From Xiphydria camelus (lineage: Eukaryota; Arthropoda; Insecta; Hymenoptera; Xiphydriidae), in the NCBI GenBank assembly GCA_963678675.1, contig OY783191.1, positions 40,650,602 through 40,714,601 on the forward strand: a stretch of 64,000 nt of DNA, read 5' to 3'. Below the pieces are notes generated by a model. The model was not told where the DNA came from, did not search any database, and saw only the letters and a program-made list of their open reading frames with translations. Below are positions 37,441 through 48,803 of the stretch, piece after piece. The position numbers and the translations under genes were made by a program. Numbering within the stretch: position 1 is the first letter of the stretch; each line of letters begins with the position of its first letter.

Positions 37441-37881
37441 CAACCCTTGGGAGACTCCGCCGAATTCGCCGCTGCGTTCGGTAATATACTTCAGCGTACA
37501 GGTGTTCGGGAGTGGGGGAACGAAGATTCTCGAAGGTTCTCGAACTGTGCGAGCGAGAGGGCACGATACGCGCGTCGTGCGGTCGACAGAGAGAGTGAGA
37601 GCGATAGACGGCGTACATATAATGTATTGCTTAGCCAATCTCGCCTGACCTTCGTACACATTGCAACCCGTGTCCGTGTGATTACGTCTGGCAACTTTGT
37701 ATCCAGGAGCACGAGTTTAACGATCCTCTACGAAATACTACAGGGAAATAATATCTATTGATCACGACGAGCTCCGAAAACTTTGGAAGTTTCTTGGGCT
37801 TTTCGGAATGAAACGAATGTTTCTGCAATACCCCGAGCAATGTTAATTGCGTACGGAACTCGATGAATGTTTCTTACAGTT

Positions 37882-37973
37882 TTAACTCATAAATGGTATA
37901 CTGGGGTCTCTCCGGACCCCAAGCGGATTAAGTCGCTACGTTGGTATAAAGGTGTATACCAGTTAAGAATTAA
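37882..37973. mobile_element. Short TTAA-flanked MITE (piggyBac-like), 92 bp
   Basis: TTAA occurs at both ends, with imperfect terminal inverted repeats leading to TGGTATAC on the left and GTATACCA on the right. Inside is a perfect hairpin, TGGGGT...ACCCCA, at 37902-37921. TTAA target duplications are typical of the piggyBac superfamily. At this size it is non-autonomous. Confidence 0.55.
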
Positions 37974-38107
37974 CATTTGAAGCATAAATTACGCTTGTAA
38001 TCGTTGCCGAACGACATCGGTATACCTGCGCGGACAGGTGTTCCGCTACGCTACGATACGTACGAACGCTTACAGACACACGCTATGATACTTGCATATA
38101 ACTCGGT

Positions 38108-38738
38108 GCTTCTAGAAGTTCGTTGAACGTTTCTGCAAACGTCATTCGCATCATAGCTGCCGGGATTGCATAGGAATGCATTGACTAGATACGGCAACGC
38201 TTGTAAAGATATGCAATGGACTTCTAAGATGCACCGAGCAATACATGCATCGTCTCCCGTCCTTGCTGACGTCCCTGTATCCAATCAATGCACTTCGCTG
38301 CAATTCTCACGTCTACGATACGACGAACGCTTGGAGACACGTGCAGCGATGCTTGTACAAAGCTCGGTGCATCTAAAAGTTCGTTAAAACGTTTCTGCAA
38401 ACGCTATTTGCATCGTAGCTGCCGGGATTGCACAGAAATACATCGACTGAACACGATGATGCTTGCAGAGATATGCACCGAGCTGTATGCAAGCATCGTT
38501 GCGTATGCCTGCAATCGTTCGTCGTATCGTAGATGTGAGAATTGCAGCGAAATGCATTGATCAGATACAAAGACGTTTGCAGGGACGCGCAACAATACAA
38601 GTATCGCTTGATGCATCTTAGAAGCTCGTTGTATATCCCTACAAGCGTCATCGAGTCTAGCCAATGCATTCCTATGCAATCCCCAGCAGCTACGAGGCAA
38701 ATGACGTTTGTAGAAACATTCAACGAACTTCTAGCTGC
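38108..38738. repeat. Foldback element 2, about 630 bp
   Basis: The left arm (38108-38188) is mirrored by the right arm (38660-38738), with shared blocks AGTTCGTTGAA, AACGTCATT, GGGATTGCATAGGAATGCATTG and their complements. A second direct copy of the left arm starts about 266 bp downstream (38363-38480), so direct and inverted copies are nested. No coding capacity is seen. Confidence 0.75.
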
Positions 38739-39083
38739 ATTAAGAAATAATCATATTACAATCCTAGATACTGGGAAAGAAAGCCACGAGACGAGCCACC
38801 TTTATTCCACACTCTCTCGCAACCCCTTGTTCCACTACTTTGTGGTATTGTGGAATTCGTTTGTGGTATTTTTTGAATTCGCATAGGCTTTTCGTCGATT
38901 TCGTTTAGGCTCTCCGTTGAAATCGTACATGCTCCTTTGTCAACTCTTCTACTGTGCGCCTCTTTTTCTCCTTCGATCCAAAACCTCTTTTAACATAAGC
39001 TGTTACATATGCTAGCAATATAGTTGCATAGATAGCAGGAGCCTCTCTTTATGCAGAACAGCTCATTTATGTGTGAGAATAAC
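38739..39083. other. Spacer between two foldback elements
   Basis: AT-rich, no gene. A weak extension of the arms of the next foldback may begin near 38997 (TGTTACAT-type similarity to the region around 39890). Confidence 0.4.
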
Positions 39084-39851
39084 ACAGCTCCACAAAAAAA
39101 TCGAAAAAATGCTTCCTCTGACCAGGCCAGTATATCTTTATGTTTTTGGGGTCGCTGAATCCGAATCCAGTGTCCGTTTGTCTCCATCACGTCACATTTT
39201 TTTTTAATCTCAAAAAACCATCAATAGATCATGATTTTCAAAAAGGTAATAGACTTAAACCAAATTCGCTATAGGTGGTTTTTTGAGTCGCTGATCACGA
39301 ATCTGAAATCGGATTTCAAAAATTCAAGATGGCGGATCCAATATGGCGGACGAGATTTTTGAAAATCGACAGATTCATGCCGAATTTGGTGTAAGGAGGG
39401 TTTTTTTGGTCGCCGATGACGAATATGGTTATATTTACAAAAATTCAAAATTTCCGACAATCTCATCCTCCATATTAGATCCGCCATCTTGAATTTTTTA
39501 AATCTGACTTTAGATTCATGATCAGCGACCCAAAAAAAACCCTTATACCAAATTCGGCATGAATCCGTCGATTTTCAAAAATCTCGTCCGCCATATTGGA
39601 TCTGCCATCTGGAATTTTTGAAATCCGATTTCAGATTCGTGATCAGCGACCCAAAAAACACCCTATAGCGAATTTGGTTGAAGTCCATTAACTTTTTGAA
39701 AATCATGATCTATTGATGGTTTTTTGAGATTAAATATAATGTGACGTGATGGAGACAAATGGACACTGGATTCGGATTCAGCGGCCCCAAAAACATAAAG
39801 ATACTGGTCTGGTCAGAGGAAGCATTTTTTCGATTTTTTTTGTGGAGCTGT
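39084..39851. repeat. Foldback element 3, 768 bp near-palindrome
   Basis: The sequence starts ACAGCTCCAC and ends GTGGAGCTGT, and the two halves are reverse complements with scattered differences over most of the length. The outer arms contain CGATTTTTTT/GCATTTTTTCG, TATCTTTATGTTTTTGGGG and CCATCAATAGATCATGATT with their complements. The inner arms carry CGCCATCTTGAA and GCGGACGAGATTTTTGAAAATCG-type blocks in both orientations. Poly-T tracts in the ORF-free arms and the lack of a transposase indicate a non-autonomous foldback. Confidence 0.85.
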
Positions 39852-40024
39852 AATTGCATCAGTTTGTTAATATATATTGCAATGTAACAAAGAGTTGTTA
39901 AACCCCTCTATTTAGCGAGAACATTGTTTCTTATTTCCGCTCGGAGATAGAAAACTCGAAATATTTGCGTGCATACGAGAATCTCTCAAATATGGAACCG
40001 AAGGCAAGCGCTGTAAAAATGTGT

Positions 40025-40395
40025 ATTGTTCGAATTTAATTACACGCCAAATACGTCACGTTTTATCCGATCGAATCAACTCGCTCGACTTCAAACCGGT
40101 TATAAGCATTTTAAGTTTTCGCCTTACACTTGAAAAATCATGTACTATTTCACCCGCCAATTAAACCTGATCGTATGCTGAATACAGCGCACTTTTTCCG
40201 GTTCGATTATCTTGCTCGGTTCCAAAGTTATAAGCGTTTAAAGTTTCCCTCCATACGTAGCGCGGTGACCCAGTCCTGACCTAGAGTAACGTACCACCGA
40301 TTGAGCCGTACGGCCATAACTTTCACTCCAGTTCCCCCAGACACCGAGCTTTGCTCGCATTCCACAGAAGGTCGGCTACGGTGGAGTGGGTAGAT
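40025..40395 (-). repeat. Dispersed repeat, copy 2 (inverted relative to 27.05-27.48 kb)
   Basis: Read on the minus strand, this copy gives the same ordered blocks as copy 1: GGAGTG followed by AAGTTA, then ACTTTAAACGC, ATAACTTTGGAA, GATAATCGAACCGG and GTGCGCTGTATTCAGC. A second diverged subunit follows near 40110-40030. The pair brackets the whole satellite/foldback desert in opposite orientation. Confidence 0.65.
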
Positions 40396-41406
40396 ACCGT
40401 TGGCAAGTCCTCGCGGGGACTTCGGCAATCTGATTGGACACTCTAGCGCATGGGCCTCCAGGATTGGCTGGAATCTCTGCATGCTCTTACCAGGCGCCAT
40501 CCGCGCGGAGTTGAAACCGTTGAAACCTTCGTGAATACGTGCGAGATCGTCACCTCGTGAACATGACAGGTTGGTTCGCAACACTCCCGTCCACTCGTAG
40601 CTAACGAATTCGCGCGCTCTCGAGAGTAAAACTATCGCGTCGAAAGAGACACCGAGCGCTTCGTTTTGTAGGCGAGTTAATTCGAGTTTCTTTTTCTTTC
40701 ATTCGCCGTTTCTATTATTTGAACTTCTCATAAATAGGGCCCGTTTAAATGAGCGATTCCCGTGAACGCGAGCATGGGAATATCACTGCGACTGCTCGCA
40801 CTCACAGAGTCGAATGTGTCTACCATTAGTCGCGTGTAGTAGAATAGATTACTCATTGATCGATGGTAAGTATCTCACAAATGGATTATCGAATGCGGCG
40901 CGCACCACGCGAACGGTGAGGACAACGCATTTACTTAGGCGGACTATGGAATACGTAGAAGCACGGCACTTTGATACAGGCCATACCTGAGGCCATTCAA
41001 GAGATCGAAGTGTTTCGTCTATTATTCAATACTTCGATTTTCCGAATTGACAGCTATCGGGAAATCAGACGTTTGACACTTTTAGCTCTCACGCAGCACA
41101 CACAGCGCACTCTTCTCAAGCCAATTCTAACTATAAAATTCTTGACCGTCGGTAAAGTTTCGGCAATGTCGGTATATCTGCTTGTTTAATTTGGGATGAT
41201 ACATACGGTAGTAGAAGTACAATGTCGACTTGTGTTGTAAAAATAAGGCACATTGTAGTTCGTGCTTAAGAAGCATTTTGGCGGTTTATTCCGAAGGTCT
41301 TTCCACATGATACGACGTAAGGTTAATGTTATACCACAACAAGTTTTTTTAATTTTTCGAGTGCTCATGATTTGTTAAATCAATCGTGATTCGGAATTAC
41401 GCGAGA
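40396..41406. other. Intergenic region upstream of RNASEH2A
   Basis: The right end must contain the RNASEH2A promoter and 5' UTR. Short ORFs show no signature and I see no further repeats. Confidence 0.35.
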
Positions 41407-42494
41407 ATGAACGAAAACGCGAAGCTACGGAATAAAGCTGAGGAGGAAGAGGAAGAAGCGAAGGAATTCGATGGAAAGAGGGACTTGAAAGATGGTATAA
41501 GTTCCACGCTCGAGTTGATACCGTATTTTGAAAGGAACGATCACAGTGTCAATAAAATCCTGGAATCCGAGGTACGTTGATTAAAGGGACAAGACTCATC
41601 GATTTCGAAACCACTAGAAATATCCCCGCGAACGTGTAATTCTAGGTTCCGCGTGTTTGTCGACACGAACCATGTCGTGTAGGTATCGACGAAGCTGGAA
41701 GGGGTCCTGTTTTAGGACCCATGGTCTATGGAATCGCTTATGCTCCTTTATCCGAGAAGCAACTCCTTGTTGATTTAGGGTGCGCAGACTCGAAAAGTTT
41801 AACGGAAGAAAAGAGAAATGATATTTTCAATCAAATGTGCGAGCGAAACGACAAAATTGGTTGGGCCGTCGAAGTTATTTCACCAAATGTGATCTCCAAT
41901 TGCATGTATCGCAGGACTAAAACGTCTTTGAACGAAGTTTCAATGAATTCGGCCATTGGCCTGATCGAAAAAATCGTGAAAAGCGGAGTCAACGTGTCCG
42001 AGGTTTATGTGGATACAGTAGGAAAGCCTGAAAAGTACCAAGCCAAACTCGAGGAGATTTTCCCCCAATTTAAGATAGTCGTAGCGAAGAAAGCCGATTC
42101 CACGTATCCGATCGTAAGCGCGGCTAGTATATGCGCGAAGGTGAGCAGGGACCACGCATTACGCGCCTGGCAATTTCGCGAGGGCTGCAACGAAAGCGAG
42201 TACGGCAGCGGATATCCAAACGATCCCGTCACCAAAAAATGGTTAGCTCAAAACGTAGATCAAATTTTTGGATTTCCACAAGTCGTAAGATTCAGCTGGT
42301 CGACCGCCGAACACATCCTTGAATCTGAGGCTTCGACCGTGGAGTGGGAAGATCCAGCCAACGAGGACGAAGTACCGACGAATCAAAAGATCTCCAAGTA
42401 CTTCGCAAGAGTAGAAACCCCGACGAACGTCGTCGCCAGAAAGAGACACGCGTTCTTTACCGAACGATATCTCCACAGTACGAGCGATTTGTGA
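41407..42494 (+). CDS. RNASEH2A: Ribonuclease H2 catalytic subunit A, 337 aa
   Basis: This is the catalytic subunit of the trimeric type 2 RNase H, which nicks genomic ribonucleotides and degrades RNA in RNA:DNA hybrids in the nucleus. Two exons, 41407-41571 and 41646-42494, join in phase 0. The first ATG in frame is at 41407. Catalytic acids are visible: D70 and E71 in VGIDEAGRGP, D178 in YVDTVG and D206 in KADSTYP. The 28-residue spacing of the last two equals that of human D141 and D169. The family motif IVSAASICAKVSRDHA is intact. The acidic N-terminal extension (EEEEEEAKEF, about 35 residues) makes it longer than human (299 aa). Near the C-terminus NQKISKYF resembles a PCNA-interacting peptide. 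Confidence 0.97.
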
Positions 42495-43799
42495 CGAACG
42501 TTGGACGGGTATCGTTTAATTTTTTGAAATTCTTGATTCTATCCTTGTTTAGAAGAAGCATTACGGAGAGCCTCACTCGAACGTATACCTCATTAATCTT
42601 ATCACTCACGGATGCTTCGCGAAACTGTATTTTTCAATCGTATCCGCATACCTTTTTTATTATGGAATTTTAAATTAAGACAATATATATGTAATTTTAG
42701 AGATAGATATATATATATATATATATATGTATATACATATTTACATGACATTTTTTAAAATTAAATAGATGAAAATACAATGATGCACACGTATTTCTTT
42801 ACTCAGTTATTGTTGATAACAATTATAGGAATGCCTAGAGCAAGATTTCTCGCAGTGCTAATAAACGCGCGGTACGCGCGTACACTTCTTAAAATATTAA
42901 TAGTTAATATCATATAGATAATCAATATCGACTAGATTAATAAAAGCTATGACAACAAGGAAAAAAAAATATAGTCTCGCCGCGTCTGCTACTCCTTAGA
43001 ATCAGATCGGTATGTACCTCTGCGATACGAATCGCAACCGCCGGCGATGCAGCGGTGAGAAGATATAAGCGGAAGCACGAAACGCCGACTCAACGAATCC
43101 CCCGATCATCCGTTCGGTTGGAATTCGGTCGGAATCGCTTCCGCGTTTCCGTTCGGTCAGACTGCCTCACGCATGTGGCGTACGTACGCGCGTGCGTCGT
43201 ATATCATTCCCCGTCGCGAATAACAGAAGATACATATCAGATACACGGGATACGACGCGATACGTCGATCATTCGACGAACGGTGAGACGAGAAGCGCTA
43301 CGAAATGATTCTCGGGGACGGAGTCGCTTCGACTCCGTCGAGTGAATTCGCGGGTGAAACGAGATATGTAAGTCTATAGACTTTTTCTCTGGGTAGATCT
43401 CTCTTACAAAGTCCTCCGATACTATTATCCAAGAGCGCGGCAACGCGATATCGTCTCCCGATAAAGCGCGATCCGTCCAGAGAATATCCCGCGCCTGACG
43501 CACGCGGAGCGATGCGAACGAAAGGGCGGTGCGCGAGAGATCGACTCGAGCGCACTCGTCGCGAGGGTCGCCGCACTTGGCCTAAATAGTGACTCGATTA
43601 CGCTCGGTATCTATAATTCTGATATACATATAAAAAGTATTAAATACATGGTGCGATTTGCCGATAGCAAATATAAAAAAATAGAAGTAACGGTTAATTT
43701 ATAGTAGTTTCGTGGAGATTCAACGGCCGTTCTCGATACGACGTGTTCGCCGAATGAGGGGCAGCTCGTCACACATTTAAAAACACGCAGATCCTCCGT
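42495..43799. other. Convergent intergenic region RNASEH2A / beat paralogue 1
   Basis: It contains the two 3' UTRs. A short (AT)n microsatellite lies near 42708-42730. No other gene is recognisable; small ORFs in the CpG-rich right half are not conserved in any way I can see. Confidence 0.45.
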
Positions 43800-46700
43800 T
43801 CATCGCAGCAAAAGTAGCCCCGCGACGATTAACGAGACGCTGGACGATCCCGTACTCGCGCGACTTCCGCCGGCTGAAACGAAGGGGTTTCCTATTCGGA
43901 TCAATCGTTTCCGACGAAGAGAAATCGAATCCTTTACCTAGTATGTGCTCCGCGTACGTGTGCCCTTGCGCCCTGGTCTCCCGACTCTCCATGACCGGTG
44001 CCTTGAGCGGTCGATCCCCCTCTATGCTCAACTCGTTCGACTTCCAGTAGACCGTCGCTATCGTGGCCAAACACTTGATCTTCATGTCGCCAGACTTGAA
44101 GTGGCTCTTCCTCAGTCGAAATTCCAGACCCAACACGGCGGTTTCGAGACCCTCGCGATCCACTTCCGTGATGTGAGGTCCGCGGAGGTACGGCGGCGGG
44201 ACCTGTTTTCCGTGCGATCGGCGATATTAGATTCGGCGAACGCGAACGACTTGTACGCGCGAGTCGGCGATCGATCGAATTCGTTACCGGTTCTCCGTTG
44301 AGGAACCAGCTCAGCATGGCGGGCGGCTTCGACTTCACCGAAGTGCAGTTGAAACGCACGACGTCGTCGACTTGGTAACGACGCCTCACCGGTCTTCCCG
44401 TGATAATTGGGTCTCCTTCCGGTAGAGCTGCGATCGAGAAAGGATATCTCGCGATAAAAATCGCGCGCTACGGACACGCCCTCCGTTTGACTTGACCCCC
44501 GTCCGCCGCCGCCGCCTGACCTAGCAGACAGGGGTCAACTCGAGCGGTCGTCATTCGATCCGCCCTTCGCGTTCACTCACCGACGACCAGCATATCCGCG
44601 TGATCCGAGACCGTTTCGAAGAACGGCGCCTCGCCGGAGATTTCACACCTGTATCGCCCGGAACTCATCAGGTTCACCGAGTTCAATACGACCGATCCCT
44701 CCGTGGAGTTGTGAATCTGAAAGGATATCGTCGGGAATTTCGAAGGGATGGAAACGTACCCGCGGCCAGGGATCTTATTGTTAGCATGCAAGAGCCCGTA
44801 ATATGTCCAAGTGGGGGAATATTTTTAAATATCGATCACAGCGGCCGCGCGTGTAACTCGCAACCGAATGCGGAAATGTCACAAGTTCCTGGTTAATTTA
44901 TGCCGGCTCGTCGACGCGGAAAGGTCGTCGAACCGGGCGTCGCGCCTTGACGCATTGAAAAGAATAATCGCAAATTCGGATAGAAGGGAGACTGTTTTTT
45001 TTCGCCTAATCAAGCGGTAATCGGTATTTTCGGGTCCTCACGTCGACTGTAACACCGTGCAGCGGGAAGACCTGAACCGGTGGCATGCTTCCAGGAACGT
45101 ATCGATAAAACTCGTTGCCGTCTTTGTACCACTTGACCGAGTAGAGAGTGTCTTTGTCCAGGCTGAAACTGCACTCGAGTCTGATGTTTTGGTCGCGCAC
45201 CACGTGGCTGGGTATCGACATCTGTATCATCCTCAGAGCGATGATTTCTGAAAACGAACCAACAACCCGATAACGTGGCGCCTGGACCATACACACGTAT
45301 ACGTATACAATGTATGTACATACTGCCCTCCTAAGAAAGAAGGTCCTATCTGCAAATTTTGGGATTTTTAGGTTTTATCACGTGTGCATATTCTATAGTT
45401 CATATTTTTTACGCCTACATATTATTGTTCGGCTACAAAGTCAGTCTATACATAAAAGTAGCTTCTGCAAAATTTGAATTCAATCCAAATGAAAAACTAC
45501 AATGGCAGACATTAAAACCTTAGAACGTCAATATCTTAAAATAAGAATTTTTCACATAGGACCTTCTTTCTTATAGGAGAGCAGCATAGGTATAGCCGAC
45601 CTCTATCTGACACCGCGACGTGTACGCACGTATCATTATCGTCGCGGTTCGTTGGGCGTGCTCGATAATTTCGCAATTTCTCGTGAAACCGTAAACGGCT
45701 CGGCGCCCGCGCAAATCGACGCGATACAGGGAGACGCGGGCCCCCCGCGGCAATTAAGGCCTGTCGCTCGTCTACGCTAAGGCGTAGAAAATGCGCGCAT
45801 TTCGTCGAGGTCGAAAACATTGAAACCGAACGAGTCGACCGGCGAGCGAGCGCTCGGGGGTGGAGGATACGCGGGCGAAATAAAAGGCTCGCGAAGTACC
45901 GATCGCAGAAGGCAACCCTAATTAGTGCAAACGAACAGACTCCTCGCGTCCGCACGCGCACGCGGTCCCCACTGGCGCACGCGATTCGCTCGCGCGAGCG
46001 ACGCGCACGGGTGGCTCTTATTCATCGGTGCCCCGCCGCTCGGCGGAGTCACCCCCCCCCCCCCCCCCCGCGCCGGCACGCTGACTCAGAGAACAATCCG
46101 ACCCCCGCTGTGTTCGATATGCATGAGTTATCATTCATAACGCTCGCGTTGTGAATCACGTACGGAAAATCGCGTGTAGCGCCTAGGTACACGTACTCCT
46201 TCTCCTTTTACCTCCGCGTTCGCACGGTTATCGTCGCGCCCCGCGATACGCGCGTATCGGTACATATATCCCTTCTCACCGATCGTGGCGGGACGGGCGA
46301 GAGGGGACGACGCAGGTGCAGCGGGAACACTCCGCACCCCCGCGACCGTCGCGTAATTTCTTTTCGGTATTGTTTTACGGAAATCCAACACCCCTCCTCC
46401 CTCCGACGAGAAGCCGTCTATCTGCCGCGTCGGCTACTTTGGTCCGTATAGTCACCCCGCGTGCGGGGCCACCGCGGTTCGAGAGGGTCGACGCGGTGTC
46501 GTGTATCGGGTTAAAACCGAGCCACCCCGACGACTGCGAACTCGAGCACGCTGCGCGACACCGTCGCGGGGGGGGGGGGGGGGGGTGTACGCGGGAGCTC
46601 GACGACTCCCCGTTTTGCGCGCGCGAGCCGTCGGAGGATCTCCGACGCGAAATATTCGTCGCGCGTATACGCCGTACATGTTATACGAAACGCGAGCGTC

Positions 46701-48803
46701 GAAGCGAAGGTGCGTTCGTACCTACCTGGTTTCCGTAGCGTAGTAAATATTTCACGCGGTCCGGCCTACCCGAACACCCCCCCGACTGACCCGCGGGACG
46801 GGAAGGGCCGTACATACGTAGTTCGTTCCATCGGCTGTTACTATAATGACACACCCCGGTCGAACGTTTTACTCGCATGCGTCCATTCACGTCGAGCGCG
46901 ACAATATGAAATTACCGGATACGTTGCATCCGCAGAATTTATCAGCGTCCGCGAGGGTATCCGTTCGTTTTCTCGTCGTCGATACGGGTGCGGATGCGCC
47001 TCACAGATCGGTTGCTCGCAATGCGTCCCCGTTCGATAGCGATTCTCCGCGAATGACGGTCCGTCCTTCGTTCGAGTGTCGGGAGTCATGTACCTATCGC
47101 GGTACTCCGTACGATAACGCGCTATACAACCACCTCTCGATGTATTATATTATTTGCCGTCGATCATTCCGCAACCCTTACCGCAGAATTCCCACGAGAT
47201 AACGACCCCGTGCGACTCGGAGCTTATCGCCGTGTCGTCGATTGCTCGGAAGAATCGAAACTTGTACCTCTCGCGCGACACTCTCGCATTGCGTACCCAC
47301 GCGGCGAAAGTGAATAACGCGCAAGAGATAACGCGAGAAACATCGCGTTCGACCCTTCTTTCGATGTCAACCACGCGAAGATCGTACAGCGTAGCGGGGC
47401 CGATGTAGCGCGCGAGATCGATCCGATATCGGTCACGCGCACTGAACTCTCTATACTATATATATCTATGCGACTTTCCCGCGCTGAGCGAACCTCGGTT
47501 TCGCATCCCGGACAAAACGCGACTGCTGCGTATGATACGACGTCGCCAATGTGAGTACACACGTCGACGTGTATCGCGCCAGAGGGGGATGATTTTTCGC
47601 GACTAAATCCTCGCGCGCGCATCGCGATGTTCGTCGGACACGCGGAAGTCGTTTCGTGTACGCTTAGAAAAGAGAGTGAGAGGGGGGGGGGGGGGGAGAG
47701 AAAGCAAGAAAGAAAGAAGGAAAGGAGGGAAGGGAGGAGGTGCTTTATCGGGACTTGATATTCAAATTGAACCGAGTTATTTAGTTTTTCTTTTTTCTAC
47801 TAGGTACAGGTACGGATAACCGTTGCGATGCAAATCGCAATCGAGTTTCTTCGCATTTGTTACGTTTGTATTAAAAATGTACACATTTTAACACATTGTT
47901 GACCGGCAGTTTTTCAACGTTATGGCGATGGACACGAGTTTATTCGTGACTGGTCAACAATGTGTTAAGATACTATTTTGTCAATGCATTTCTTGCGGTG
48001 TCACGGCGAGTATGTATGAGAGAGAGAGGGTGAGGGGGAGGAGAGAGAGAGAAAGAGAGAGGATAGCGGCGCGCGAGCACCCAACGTAACATCACGGCGC
48101 CAGTATAGCGCACGCGGTACCGCAAGTCCCTACGGCGCGCGTGCAGACGACAGATGGTCGTCACGCCGTGCCGTCAGACGCGTGCCGGCTGCTCGTTTAG
48201 TCGCTTAATTGTTATTAATTGAGAACGAGTCGATCTAGGTACTCGTACTCGTATACGTACGAACGGACCGAGTTCGCGCGACTCCAGGACGCGATCGTCG
48301 CGAGCGTTATTTATTTCATTTCAGAGGATTGCGCGCGACGCGACGAAGAAATCTCGGCGCATAGAAATTTGCATCCACCTCCTCGTCGACCGGCTCCCGG
48401 GGGAGGATCGATGTAACCCCAGCTGCCGCGCGCGTCGTGAGCTTTCCTCCGCTGCTCCGACCCGCGGGAAAACGAGGATTTTCCATCGTCGCGAGCGTAT
48501 CGCGCGCGCGTTCGCACTACGGGTCCCGTCTCTTCCCGTGCGTGGCTCGCGCGGAAATCGCCCCTCTCTCTCGGATGGACGATAATCGCCGCGCGTTTCC
48601 GTCGCGAGCCATAGTCGTGGGTGTTATCTCGGACGTGCGATTGCGCCCAGGTAGGCCACCTTTCGCCGCAGGCTATTCGCGGAACGCGTCCATCCGCGCT
48701 ACCTCTCCAACACTTGGACGTCGACTCGTGCTTGCTACTCACCCGCGGGCGCGAAGAAGATCACCAGCACGCCGAGCAAACCGATCTTCGTGGACCGATC
48801 CAT
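43800..48803 (-). CDS. Beaten path (beat) family immunoglobulin protein, paralogue 1, 293 aa
   Basis: Beat proteins are neuronal cell-surface or secreted Ig proteins that act in axon guidance with Side-family receptors. Six minus-strand exons are in phase: 48803-48743, 45247-45042, 44716-44581, 44427-44288, 44202-43938 and 43873-43800. Exon 1 encodes a signal peptide (MDRSTKIGLLGVLVIFFAPAG). Ig domain 1 spans exons 2-3, with LECSF (Cys), VKWYKDGNEFYRYVPG and SGRYRCEISGEAPFF. Ig domain 2 spans exons 4-5, with VRFNCTS and LSWFLNGEP, then LGLEFRL and MKIKCLATIATVYW. The last exon gives a small-residue stretch and hydrophobic tail (STGSSSVSLIVAGLLLL), which fits a GPI-anchor signal. Intron 1 is about 3.5 kb; the others are short. 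The first Ig domain looks closest to the beat-III group, but I do not assign a member. Confidence 0.93.
45328..45579. mobile_element. MITE with about 25-bp terminal inverted repeats inside beat intron 1
   Basis: The left end CTCCTAAGAAAGAAGGTCC recurs inverted at the right end, which reads GGACCTTCTTTCTTATAGGAG. Beyond that the ends share TATnTGnAAAATT. The 252-bp body is AT-rich inside a GC-rich intron, a compositional contrast typical of an insertion. TA dinucleotides at both ends suggest a Tc1/mariner-type target site. No ORF of transposase size. Confidence 0.7.
46052..46585. repeat. Complementary homopolymer tracts C18 and G18
   Basis: Eighteen consecutive C lie at 46052-46069 and eighteen consecutive G at 46568-46585, both within the GC-rich first intron of beat paralogue 1. 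Their exact length may be affected by sequencing or assembly. Confidence 0.85.
47674..47745. repeat. Polypurine tract with G15
   Basis: A nearly pure A/G strand includes 15 consecutive G at 47682-47696, followed by GAAAG/GGAAG units. Such tracts can form triplex or quadruplex DNA. It lies in beat intron 1. Confidence 0.85.
47888..47968. mobile_element. Short TTAA-flanked MITE (piggyBac-like), 81 bp
   Basis: TTAA at 47888-47891 and 47965-47968 flank perfect 13-bp terminal inverted repeats CACATTGTTGACC / GGTCAACAATGTG around a core of about 47 bp. TTAA duplications and terminal repeats of this kind fit the piggyBac superfamily; the copy is far too small to be autonomous. Confidence 0.75.
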
